This document shows positions 54,951-64,000 of a stretch of DNA of 64,000 nucleotides, one piece after another. Within the stretch, counting starts at the first letter, position 1; each line of letters starts with the position of its first letter. The position numbers were made by a program, and so were the translations under genes. The notes beneath the pieces are model-generated. The model did not search any database. It worked only from the letters and a program-made list of their open reading frames with translations, and was not told the origin of the DNA. The stretch lies in NCBI GenBank assembly GCA_015680685.1, contig MNCI01024958.1, positions 81,004 through 145,003 of the forward strand, in the 5' to 3' direction. The DNA comes from Gnetum montanum. Its lineage: Eukaryota > Streptophyta > Gnetopsida > Gnetales > Gnetaceae.

Positions 54951-57018
54951 TAATCACAGTAAGTAGGATACTCCAACTTGAAATAGGCACTACGCTGTGC
55001 AATGCTACATAACGTGGCATAGCATAGCAAATGCTACGCTAACAAAAAAATTAGGCACACTTACCAACTAGGGGCTGCACTCTGCGAACTTTGATTCACA
55101 ACTTTTTCCCCCTCTCTTCATTCGTACAGGGAGGTTCTTCTGCAGGACGAGACTTCTTACGTTGTAGCCTAGTTTTCACAGTCTCCGTAATGAGGCATTC
55201 CCCTGTTAACACATTGCTTGTGTTGATGGGGGGTGCCTCTCCCACGTTGTCCTAGGCAGGAAAGGGACGTGCCACCCGATCCCTCATCGTTATTGAAAGT
55301 GATTCTCCAATAGCTTTCGGGGGGTCTTGGAATCAAGTGGTGCAAAAAACCTAGCAAATCCATGACTTTGATATCTGGTTATGATCTTACTGTACCCAGG
55401 AGCCATTTTCATGGACCACCAGGAATTCTGTGAACCATCGCAGGCAAGCTACAAAGAAGGCATAATGCACGTTGAAATAGGACTCAAGCTTTTCACAAAG
55501 TTTGACCATTTCAGCACGCAAGCCTTTTGAAAGGTACCTGGCCCAGTTATAATGGGTCCCTTCCTCCCTGACCTCCCTCATTATCCAAGCCTACTCCACT
55601 CCAAGGATTTTCCCTTGGGAGAGTAGCTTGGAAAAATCATGGGCAAGGAAGACAGGGTAAATCGTTTCGACCACCGCTAGCTTGATCTTGTGGATGTAAA
55701 TCCCCTTTTGGTCCTTGCTTGTCCCTAGCCATTCCTCAATATCCCCTTGATGGTTTGTATCTTTCGTAGATTTTTCTCCTACAGGGAGACCATCAGAGGG
55801 GACACCAAACAGATCTGCAAATAGTTGGTCATTAATTTCGAACACCACCCACACATTGTGAATGCGTGTTTGGAAGCAGTCTGCCTTCTCGGAGAAGGAA
55901 TCAGCTAGGGAAAGCATTTTTGCAGCTGGGACACTTGGATTCACAACCAAAAATAAATCCATGAGCCTAACCTCCTAAATGTTGTGAACAAGGGTGGTTG
56001 GGGCCCCATTGCAAAGCCAACGTTGAGTCTCCTCCACCTCCCCGTACTTGAAGAAAAGGTTGGTCTCGTCACGCCCAGAGGTGATCACTGTGACCTCTTG
56101 GGATTTCCTCACTACTACAACGGTTAGTAACAAACAAAAAAGTTAGCAAAAGCAAAAGCACATCATCACTTGAACACATAAGAGCAAATGCATGGTTTAA
56201 CATACCAGGTTTAAATGATGTAGGAAATGGTGGAAGTTCCACCAGAACGTCTTCAACGGTAATTGGTCAGCGAGATGCCCATTCGCTATCCAACTAGCCA
56301 ACTTCTTTACATTTCCCATAGAATTTGGAATACCTAGTTGGATAGGCTTTAAACTCAAGCCCAAGCTGTTCTATAACATTAGCACACAGGTTCCTGGTAG
56401 AAGAGAACTCTTGCAGAGCTGTTTGGACCAGCGCCAACGTATCCGTGTTACCATGAAGACCACTCTCGTCAATGTAAAACCTGGCAACATGTAGGAATAT
56501 GGTAAGAATTTTTGTATAGCATAAGGTAAATCATACAACACAGGACTCACCCGCCGGCACAGTAAACGGTTCCGGGTGGGTTCTGAAAGCAGGTGTCCAT
56601 GTGATGGACAACATATAACATGTTGTATAAATGGTAGCATTTATACTCGGGCATGTCCTAGATCCAACTTAGGCACCTCAAGCCCCTTGGGCACCGGTCT
56701 GAACCTTCAACCCCTTCGTCCCTGATCGACCCATTAGCCATGAACTTTAGAATGCCCCGGTTTGCCTCGAGCAACAACGTTTCTGTAAGTACAGCAGCTG
56801 TTTTAGCCGATAAGTGTGACCACACGATCACACTAAAATGGCGGAGGAGGAACTCTAGGAAGTCCCATGCACCTTCCCGAAACCAAACTGCCTATTGCCC
56901 TACCCATGCATGGGGAGGGGGGGCATTGGCCACGGGTTCACTGAGGTAGTGCAGGACCCCTACCAACTCGAGGATGATCAAAATAGGTTTCAACATGACA
57001 AAGCACCAAACGTTAGCA

Positions 57019-58036
57019 CTATATTCAAGTGATGATTGCTGATGTAGCATAGCATGACCCTCCATTTACAAGTATCCCTTAGGCATGAAACAATACATCT
57101 CTGATAAGATAGTTAAAAATTGCATATAGCAAAGCAAAGTGTCATACATAGCGTAGTGTAGCAACTAAGTCTCGCATAGCGTAGCGGGTGCACCCTATAG
57201 AGTAATAGTTACGCACTGCACAGCACAGCATAGTAGACACGCCTTGTAGGGCATAGCGTAACAGTTACATTTCACACAAGGGTGGCAGTTGCACTACATG
57301 TAGCATAGTAGGATGACTGCACTCCATGCAACGTAGCAATGGAACAAGTACAATGGACACAACGATGTACCAAGTGCGACAATACAACATGTATCAGACA
57401 TGTAACAATGTAATGGGTAGAACATTGTAACAAGCATTACAGCATAGCAAATTTAGCACCATAGCGAATTCAACAGTGCCAACGTTATAGGTTTAACAAT
57501 GTAATAGTGTAATAGATTGTCAGCTTAACGGCCTAACGGGCCTGTCAATATAACAACGTAGCATAACAACAACAAAAATGTAATAGTCTAATGATACAAA
57601 CAACAAAGAACTTATAGAATTATTATTGTCCCAATCTTGCCCCATGAAACACGATCAGGTGAAACACAGACACAATAAACCCTCCCTTTACTTGTGCTAC
57701 GCTACCCCAAAACTTTGCAAACTAAAAATCCCTGCTAAAGGTTGTATGCTATGCTAAGCGTGTGCTACGCTGCCCAGAACCGCCCAAACCCCTATCATAG
57801 TGCAGTGACCATTCTTAATTATGGTGTTTAGGGTAGTACCACGGACAACCATAGTGTAGCAATCGTACGACTATTGCGGCCAAAATGGCGACAGCCATGG
57901 CATAACAGCCAAAACGACAACAACAAAAATGACAAAAATTGTAGCGATGATGACTGTGATGGCCAAAATAGTAACGGTAATGGCAATATAACCTGATACA
58001 TCACATACTGAAAATGAGGGTAGCATAGTGACTTAC
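57019..58036 (-). repeat. GTAGC/ATAGC-rich degenerate repeat (intron 1 of the antisense gene)
   Basis: Words such as 'gtagcatagc', 'catagcgtag' and 'agcgtagca' recur at irregular spacing through about 1 kb, densest at 57040-57330. Related words occur in another intron of the same unit (54990-55040) and near 58370-58410. ORF 57828-58067 lies across the exon 1 border and is not a separate gene. Confidence 0.7.
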
Positions 58037-58155
58037 TGAGCAGACAGAGCCTCATGTCACTCCTCAACGTGTGCTTTGGAGAGGCATCCTAGGGTGTCCC
58101 TCACCTCATCCACCTTGGCAAGTCCTCGATGCTTATGTTTGCTTTTGCGCACCAT

Positions 58156-58439
58156 TGCCTTGCTCACAAATTGGTCATACCAACTGTTATGCTACGCCTT
58201 TTATGCTCTCTCTCTATTCGACCACGTTACACACTAGGTGTGGGCTCTGACAATGAAAACGACAAGTTTACTAGGGGGTAAACCCCTATTTATTGCTGAC
58301 GCAGTAAAACACTTATCACTTTCATGTCTCGAGTAATGCGGGATACCCCTGCAGTGTAACACTGCTATAGCGTAGTCCCACTACAACGTAGCACTCATCG
58401 GTAGCGTAGTAAATGGGTCCACCAAAGTTTCAATTCTAT
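58156..58439. promoter_or_regulatory. Presumed upstream region of the antisense gene
   Basis: Non-coding sequence before the antisense ATG at 58155. A weak AATAAATAG element is present on the - strand near 58295-58287, which could act as a TATA-like site. No stronger evidence for a promoter was seen. Confidence 0.25.
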
Positions 58440-58795
58440 ATTTACAAATGTTAAACCTGTTAATGGTCTGCAAAGACCCTAAACTAGCAATTTTAACCAA
58501 TAATACATCTCAGTGATAGTTCGCCATGACCTTAAACTAGCAATTTTAGCATTCATTTTACATTTTGAACTAAACTTTACATTATTACGGTTCACTAAGA
58601 CCTTAAACTAGTAACCTTAACTTCCTTTACATTTTAAACCTATTAACGGTCCGCAAAGACCTTAAACTAGTAATTTCAACTCATAGTATAGCTCAGTGAC
58701 AGTTCACCATGACCTTAAACTAGCAATTTTAGCATTCGTCTCACGATATTACATGGTCACGGTCCGGTAAGACCTTAAACTGGCAACTATCTTAT
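58440..58795 (+). repeat. TTAAACTA tandem repeat before C pol
   Basis: Seven units of about 50-60 bp share 'gaccttaaactagcaatttt' preceded by 'cggtccgcaa' or 'agttcgccat'. They end 36 bp before the splice-like CAG at 58829-58831. Confidence 0.9.
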
Positions 58796-58831
58796 GTTGC
58801 ATTATTGCTTTACATATGTTGTTTCCAACAG

Positions 58832-60048
58832 GTATCACTTGACTTGGTTTATTTGCTTATTGTGACAAGTCCAATTAAAAAAATGACTATGCATGGTGAT
58901 CTTTGTTTGCCTTTGACCTTAACGGGTCCCTACGAAAGATTTACAAGATGCTTGAATTTAGAATTGGTAGACTTTGAGTTATCCTCTCGTGACATTGTAG
59001 TGTCCCTGGAAACATCCCTAGACTGGCCCAAACATCTCGTCCAAGACTTAGACTTAGAGGTCGGGGATGTGACTAAGGACCCTCTTGTAGAAATCCCTGT
59101 AACTACCCCTAGAGGTGAAGCAAAAACCTTGAAAGTTAGCTTTCTATTACATCCACAGGTACACCAAAACATCTCGAAAGTTCTCCATGACAATGTTAAA
59201 GTGTTTGCATGGTCATATGATGACATGTCGGGCCTAGACCCGAGGCTTATACAACATAACATTATCCTAGATCCACGTGTTAAGGCAATCAAGTAAAAGG
59301 CTCACAAAATCAAATTGGAGATTGCGCTAGCTATACGCGATGAAATCACCAAGCTTTATGAAGCTGGTTTCATTCGAGTGGTCGATTACTCGGAATGGGT
59401 ATCAAACATTGTTGTAGTTTCTAAGAAAATGGGAGGTATATGAATTTGTATAGACTTTCGAGACCTAAACAAAGCAACGATTAAATATGACTTCCCATTG
59501 CCAAGTATCGATTAACTTATCGACAGTACAACTGGTCAAGCCTTATTGTCCTTCATGGATGGGTTCTCAGGCCATAACCAGATTTGTATAAACCTAGAGC
59601 ATCAATTGGCAACCACCTTCATGACCCCTTGGGGAACCTTCTGTTACATAATGATGCCCTTCGGACTCAAAAACGCTAGAGAAACCTATTAATGAGCAAT
59701 GACATACATTTTCAGCAATTACCTTTTGGAGAGATTGAATGATTACATGGATGACATAGCAGTCAAGTCTAAGGAAGCTATTGATCATCCCAATGATCTC
59801 AATATAGTCCTCCAACATTGTCATAGCCATGACCTGCACCTCAATCCTAGGAAATGTGTTTTCGAAGTTAAAACCATATGCATGCTAGGTTTTCTAGTGT
59901 CAGAAACAGGAATACGAGTGGACCCCGATAAAGTGAGGGCCATCATCAACCTAGCATTGCCTACAAACCTTAAAGAATTACATAGGCTACAAGGTAGAGT
60001 ACAATTTATCAGAAGGTTTATCACGAGGTTGACAGACAACTACACCCC
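58832..60048 (+). pseudogene. C reverse transcriptase
   Basis: The frame runs from the acceptor through 'LTLTGPYERF' near 58917. 'DPLVEIPVTTP' lies near 59080 and 'VFAWSYDDMSGLDPR' near 59200. RT blocks follow: 'WVSNIVVVSKKMGG' near 59398, 'LSFMDGFSGHNQI' near 59548, 'TPWGTFCYIMMPFGLKN' near 59622, and the catalytic YMDD at 59744-59755. 'GFLVSETGIRVDPDKV' follows near 59890. Stops occur at 59294, 59441, 59514 and 59690. It is very close to A in sequence, and the catalytic box is intact. Confidence 0.9.
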
Positions 60049-60560
60049 ATGCAATACCTACTTAAGAAGGGGGTCAACTTCGAGTGGATAGATCAATGTC
60101 AACAAGCCTTTGATGTCCTAAAGAAAGAGCTCTTACATCTCCCAACTATTTACCCACCACAGAGGGATAAGCCTTTCTACATCTACCTTACCACCTCAGA
60201 CACATTCATTGTAGCGTTGCTATATGAAAAACGAGATGATGGGTCTGAAATCCCAACCTATTACTTAAGCCATGCATTAATAGCTTATGAGGCAAAGTAC
60301 AATGAGGTAGAAAAATATTGTCTCGCCCTAGTCTTTATGCTCAAAAAATGGAGACACTACCTGTTTTGCAGCAAAGTTAACATCATATGCAAAAGCAACA
60401 TATTTCAGGCTATCACAACTAACCTATATGAGAGTAGTAGGATAGCCCGATGGAAAGCTATAACGATGGCATTCAATTTACATTATGTGGCACAATCATC
60501 AACAGAAGGCCAAGCAATAGCCACACGGCTTACAACTTCACCCGTTGATGATTAGGCAAT
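60049..60560 (+). pseudogene. C RNase H (first, RT-linked)
   Basis: A clean 168-codon open piece has 'TIYPPQRDKPFYIYLT', 'YYLSHALIAYEAKYNEVEK' and 'RIARWKAITMAFNLHY'. It is shifted in frame relative to the RT end near 60050. As in A, the first catalytic Asp is absent from the 'IYLTTSD' region. Confidence 0.82.
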
Positions 60561-61068
60561 AATACAACCTAAATTCCTAGATGAGCACATGAATAGCCTA
60601 AGCCTTGAACCATCTAACTTTGAGGCGATTTTGCATTTTGACGGTGCTTCAACTACATGAGTTGGTAGCTTCGCCGTAGTTATTACATTTCCCTCCAGGG
60701 AAATTTGACCCTTTGCGTATCATTTTACATTCCTTTGCATAAATAATGTAGCCAAGTATGAAGGACTCCTTAGGGGCCTTCTAGAAGCTCAAGAGCTAAA
60801 AATGCAACATTTGGCAATCTGAGGTAACTTGCAGCTAGTCATTAACCAGATCACTGAAGTCTACGCTTGCAAAGCTTTGCATTTGCAACCTTATTGCGAC
60901 TTGGTCAAGAATTTGCTAAAACAGTTTACAACATTAGACATCCAACATGTGCCTTGCAATGAAAACATTGTAGCAGATGCACTAGCCACATTAGCATTAA
61001 ATGTGCCACTGCACCTATTTGCAACTTTGCCCGCTTCGATAATAGAATGCACAGATCCTATTACTTAA
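60561..61068 (+). pseudogene. C second RNase H (archaeal-type)
   Basis: 'ILHFDGASTT' (first Asp) lies near 60630, 'AKYEGLLRGLLEAQ' near 60755, and 'GNLQLVINQITEVYACKALH' near 60826 (Asp replaced by Asn). 'NIVADALATLAL' near 60967 keeps the final Asp. Stops lie at 60553, 60658 and 60820. Confidence 0.82.
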
Positions 61069-62352
61069 GCGGCACATATCGCATCTGTGAGTGCAACTGA
61101 TATCCAAGAGTGGTATGCCAACATCAAAGCTTACCTTCAACACAGTGAACCCCCACACAGCTTGACGTCTGCTCAAAAGGATGTAATACGAAAGCGCGCC
61201 CGACAATATGTCCTTATAGGAGAAAACACCTTATGCAAACGCTCTTTTGATGGGATATTACTAACTTGCGTTGGTGGGGAAGAGACACAAAAGATTGTTA
61301 ACAAAGTCCATGAGGGACTATGTGGGGGACACATAGCCCCTAGGGCTATGGCAGCAAGAATCAGATGCCTAGGGTATTACTGTCCTTGCATAGAATGAGA
61401 TTGCCTTGCCAAAGTTAGGACATGTGATGTATGTCAATGCCATGTGAATCTCGTACACGTATCACCCACTGAATTACATCCTACACAAATTACGTGGCCA
61501 TTCCAATGTTGGGGACTAGATATCATAGGACCCATCATGCCTAAGTCTTCTGCAGGGCATAGCTTCATTATCACTACAATTGAATACTTCACGAAGTGGG
61601 TAGAAGCTATTCCCCTAAGAAAGACCACATCTTAACAGGTTTACCACTTTATCTTGGATAACATAGTAACAAGGTTTGGTCTTCCCATGACTATTGTGAT
61701 AGACAACGGGCCACAATTTAGTAGCATGGAAACCAAAACCTTTTGCGACAACCTTGGCATCAAGCAATCTTTTTCATTGCCATACTAACCACAAGCAAAT
61801 GGTTAGGCAAAGGCAACAAACAAGGTCATCATCAACTTGCTGAAAAGGATGCTTAGCAGCAGCAAAAGGTGATGGCATGAGCAAATCCTCTACGTGTTGT
61901 GGGCTTACCACACAACATGCAAAACGGCTACAGGTAAGACTCCTTATAGCCTTGTTTATGGATCTAAAGCGGTATTACCTCTTGAACTATAGGTTCCATC
62001 ACTTTAAATGATCCTCTCAAACATTGTAAATGAGGCTCAAAACAACGAGTCAAGGATCATTGATCTTAACTTTGTAGAGGAGGAGCATGCCCAAACACTG
62101 GGTTTCATTGAATGGTACCAAGACAAGCAGCGGTAGAAGCATCATTGCAATCTACATCAATGACCAATCAAAAAAGGAGACCTAGTCCTCAAAGCTATTC
62201 GTGAACCTATAAGCAAGTTCTCAGCAAACTGGGAAGGTCCTTTCGTAGTTACGAAAGCTTATGAGAACGGGACCTTCAAACTAGCTCATATGGATGGCAA
62301 CGAGTTTGCAAATCCCATCAACCACTTGTACCTCAAGCCATACTACATTTAA
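61069..62352 (+). pseudogene. C integrase
   Basis: The HHCC finger runs from 'HEGLCGGHIAPRAMA' near 61310 to 'CDVCQCHVN' near 61425. 'WGLDIIGPIMP' holds the first Asp near 61510. 'IVIDNGPQFSSMETK' keeps the second Asp near 61694. In 'PQANG.AKATNK' near 61790 the catalytic Glu has become Lys or is lost. 'GKTPYSLVYG' near 61935 and the C-terminal 'KKGDLVLKAI' and 'FSANWEGPFVVTKAYENG' follow, ending at 62352. About eight stops are present. Confidence 0.87.
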
Positions 62353-62379
62353 CACAAAGGAAAACACCTGATACAATGC

Positions 62380-62700
62380 AAGGTAAGAAGATCATCCACT
62401 ACGACATAAGATTGGCAAAGCACGTCTGCTATGACATAAAACTAGGAAAGATAGTCTACTATGACTATAAACTGGCACAAAACGTCCGCTACGACTATAA
62501 ACTGCACAACATGTCCTTGGGCTATGATGTAAAACCGACACCCACAGCATGGTCTACTACGACCTTAAGCTGGCCATCCACCATCTATTATGACGATAAA
62601 CTAGCATAGTGGTTTGCTAGGACCTTAAACTAGCACAACGGTCTGCTGGGACCTTAAACTAGCATAACTGATGATCTACCAAAACCTTAAACTGGGTCTG
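62380..62700 (+). repeat. TTAAACTA-type tandem repeat after C pol
   Basis: Units of about 28-33 bp such as 'gtctgctatgacataaaactagg', 'gtccgctacgactataaactg' and 'ctgctgggaccttaaactagc' follow the integrase stop. The arrangement mirrors the repeat after A pol (12945-13800). The ORF at 62376-62609 is a repeat artefact. Confidence 0.88.
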
Positions 62701-63302
62701 CAGTGCAACGCCCACTAGCTCACATCCACAACCCTATGAACAAGCGAGCATGCACATTCTCAAACTCCCTGAACAACATGGGGTGGGACATTGCAGTTCC
62801 AGAATGCAGTCCAGGTTGCCAAGGAAAAACTTTTTAGAACACATGTAGCGTCACCACCCCTGGCATCCTACTAATCTTCCGGAGATGTCATTTGACATCT
62901 TGTTGACCTTCCAAAGCTACCACTACCACATCCAATCATCCTAGCAATAGCTCTTGCCATCAACACCTACTGTTGGAGTCCCAGCACTATTGTGGCCCAG
63001 CCACAAGGTTGCCACCCTCCAGCCCTTGCCATCGTCCAAGCCCAAAAGATGTTCAACTGTTAGGCTTCTCACCTTGCAGCTAGACTGCATGATGTTTGCC
63101 TTGGGAGATGAATCCTGAGCACCTACATCATTGTTTCTCCTAGCCTCTTCAGTGCTAACCTCTCCAGCCTACCACTGTTGGAACTTGAGCTGGCCTTCCT
63201 GCTTTGGACATTACATGCATTTGATGCAGCATTTGCCACCTAAGTAGTGTCCTGAGCAAGTAGGACTTTGCCCTCAATTTACTTGATGGTTACTTTTCTC
63301 TG
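62701..63302 (+). other. C 3' non-coding region, possible 3' LTR start
   Basis: No gene is seen. 'catggggtgggaca' at 62778-62791 followed by TTGCAG may be the polypurine tract and the start of C's 3' LTR. The rest (62800-63300) is unique within the window, so the LTR status cannot be tested here. Confidence 0.35.
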
Positions 63303-63309
63303 TGATGAG

Positions 63310-63375
63310 ATGCGATATGCACAAGCCGCGATATTGCGTCGTCCCCTGCGATATCGCATACGCGATATCGTGGTC
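63310..63375 (+). promoter_or_regulatory. GATATC palindrome cluster of the right-hand LTR
   Basis: 'gcgatatgc', 'gcgatattgcg', 'gcgatatcgca' and 'gcgatatcgtgg' lie within 66 bp immediately upstream of the TATA box. Confidence 0.6.
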
Positions 63376-63639
63376 TGCCGCCAAATCTATAAATAAGAGG
63401 TGGCACTCCCCTCATTTCCCATCATGGCTAGAAGTAGCGAAGCTCTTGTAGTTTGATCACTCCAGAGTTAGATTAATTTCCCATGTGCCCGCAGTAGGAG
63501 TACTAGAGTGAACGACTATTTATTCGAGCAGCTTTGTACCTGAACACAAGTTGTGTACGACAATAAAGATGAACTTGATTGGATAAACCTTGCAGTGCAT
63601 GGATAGGATTTTATTTATTGTTATTTATTGCTTTCCTAG

Positions 63640-63990
63640 AATGCTGTACAAGTACGACTTGATTACGAGCATCTAAGGATGTGTACGACTAGTCAAGGTA
63701 TCGGCTGCTTGTCGCATGCGGTATGAGTACGACTTGATTACGAGCATTGTGACTACTTGGTAACCCAGTAGTGTATCCTAGGATCTATGCTTGGTAATCC
63801 CAATGGTAGTCCCAATGTGTACGGCTAGTCAAGGAATCAACTGCTCATCGCACTTAGGCTAGTTAGGCTCTCTCACCTTTCACTCCTAGAACGTGGGGTA
63901 AGTACGACTTGGCTACGAGCACCTACGGGTGTGTATGGCTAGTCAAAGAATTGGCTGCTTATCACACTTAGGCTAGTTAGGTGCCTCAGT
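63640..63990 (+). repeat. Imperfect repeat in LTR U5 (GTACGACTTG.TTACGAGCA)
   Basis: Three copies of a block with 'agtacgacttgattacgagca' alternate with copies of 'tgtacgactagtcaagg' and 'ggctgctt.tcgca'. The spacing is about 75-175 bp. Confidence 0.75.
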
Positions 63991-64000
63991 ATGACCACTT

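Larger units (their letters stand above)
52535..58155 (-). pseudogene. Multi-exon antisense gene inside the C spacer (unknown function, possible HAD/FCP1-like N-terminus)
   Basis: On the - strand, a coding-like series with good splice sites runs through the spacer. Exons: 58155-58037 (GTAAGT donor), 57018-56551 (GTGAGT), 56480 to about 56206 (GTATGT; perhaps with a small intron inside), 56114-55391 (GTAAGA), about 55363-55065 (GTAAGT), 54976-54640 (GTAGGA), 53740-53596 (GTATGT), 53506-52685 (GTTAGT) and 52597-52535. Exon 1 starts 'MVRKSKHKHRGLAKVDEV'. Exon 2 reads 'MLKPILIILELVGVL', 'GAWDFLEFLLRHFSVIVWSH' and 'LSAKTAAVLTE'. This spacing recalls the FCP1/NIF phosphatase fold, with the DxD catalytic motif absent. 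Later parts are globular ('FEINDQLFADLFGVP'), basic ('RKKSRP'), acidic (TEEEAPT repeats) and coiled-coil-like ('LWKQVQKLEKEKANLTAEV'). About ten in-frame stops show decay. It could be a captured host gene or an element accessory gene. Confidence 0.55.
51907..58831 (+). other. C pro-RT spacer, putative giant intron
   Basis: The equivalent of the 0.9-kb A spacer is 6.9 kb here. A GTAAGG at 51883-51888 could serve as a 5' splice site. The 3' end is 'tacatatgttgtttccaacag' (CAG at 58829-58831), followed immediately by the RT frame. Inside lie TTAAACTA repeats at both ends, the antisense gene (58155-52535) and a solo LTR (53741-54553). Even without the solo LTR it is about 6.1 kb. Confidence 0.55.
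51263..62791 (+). mobile_element. Tat-like Ty3/gypsy retrotransposon C (5' part lost)
   Basis: C consists of protease (51263-51906), a 6.9-kb spacer with an antisense gene, and RT-RNH-RNH-INT (58832-62352), all but the antisense gene on the + strand and closely parallel to element A. TTAAACTA repeats lie at 52170-52370, 58440-58795 and 62380-62700. Gag, PBS and its own 5' LTR are not in the window. A purine-rich 'catggggtgggaca' at about 62778-62791 may be the polypurine tract before a 3' LTR starting near 62792. An alternative is that the flanking LTRs at 50.7-51.3 kb and 63303 onward are C's own LTRs after internal deletion. Confidence 0.75.
63303..64000 (+). mobile_element. LTR of the B-LTR family, running off the window
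   Basis: It starts TGATGAGATGCGATATGCAC, with GATATC sites to 63375, TATAAATA at 63388-63395, 'gtgcccgcagtaggag' and AATAAA at 63562-63567. U5 contains a repeat of 'gtacgacttgattacgagca' (63652, 63727 and a variant at 63900) with 'gactagtcaaggtatcggctg'. The end is outside the window, so it may be a solo LTR or the first LTR of a full element. Confidence 0.8.

Noticed and set aside
52535-58155. Antisense region as a run of unrelated chance ORFs
   Set aside because: Consecutive pieces join in phase through good splice sites, and a solo LTR falls exactly at one border. Chance is unlikely, although function is unproven.
51263-62352. Integrated pararetrovirus (caulimovirid) as an explanation for the RT-containing region
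   Set aside because: Integrase, a second RNase H and the Tat-type gene order are present, and no movement-protein or virus coat motif is seen.
1-64000. tRNA, rRNA or microRNA genes
   Set aside because: I looked for cloverleaf boxes and rRNA words and saw none convincing. A scan with a covariance-model tool would be needed to exclude them.

Overview
The window is plant nuclear DNA, AT-rich and made mostly of nested, decayed LTR retrotransposons, with one intact host gene. The host gene is a plant-type ARID/PHD-finger protein with 16 small exons. The rest is Ty3/gypsy sequence of the Tat/Ogre and Athila types, as expected in a large, repeat-rich seed-plant genome. A gymnosperm is plausible, but the sequence does not fix the species.

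Layout. (1) 1-38942: an old Tat-like element, 'D', on the + strand. Its left LTR is cut by the window start and its right LTR is 36162-38942. Its gag is split by a younger Tat-like element 'A' (3229-16717, +). Its pro-RT spacer is split by an Athila-like element 'B' (19967-30067, - strand, perfect 5-bp target duplication CATCT). Its integrase region is split by a solo LTR (33620-34087). (2) 39180-39910: a decayed LINE reverse transcriptase. (3) 41307-48896, - strand: the ARID4-like gene, with all 16 exons joining in frame (863 codons) and a GC-richer 5' region to about 50.3 kb. (4) 50.6-64.0 kb: LTR fragments related to B's LTR, and a third Tat-like element, 'C'. C's protease (51263-51906) and polymerase region (58832-62352) are separated by an unusually long 6.9-kb spacer.

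How the parts relate. The three Tat-like elements have gag-pro, then a non-coding spacer, then RT-RNase H, a second 'archaeal-type' RNase H, and integrase. In all three the spacer ends in a pyrimidine-rich 3' splice-site-like sequence just before the RT reading frame. This resembles the intron known between pro and RT in Ogre elements. In A and C, short tandem repeats with a TTAAACTA core sit on both sides of the pol block.

The most unusual feature is inside C's spacer: an antisense gene-like unit (58155-52535, - strand). It has about ten exons with good GT...AG boundaries, a possible FCP1/HAD-like N-terminal segment, an acidic TEEEAPT repeat and a coiled-coil-like C-terminal part. It carries several stops, and a solo LTR has landed at one of its splice acceptors. 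A possible remnant of its last two exons lies in the same spacer of element D, which would make it an element-borne accessory gene rather than a chance capture. All exon models are hand translations, and family assignments rest on recognised motifs rather than database searches.
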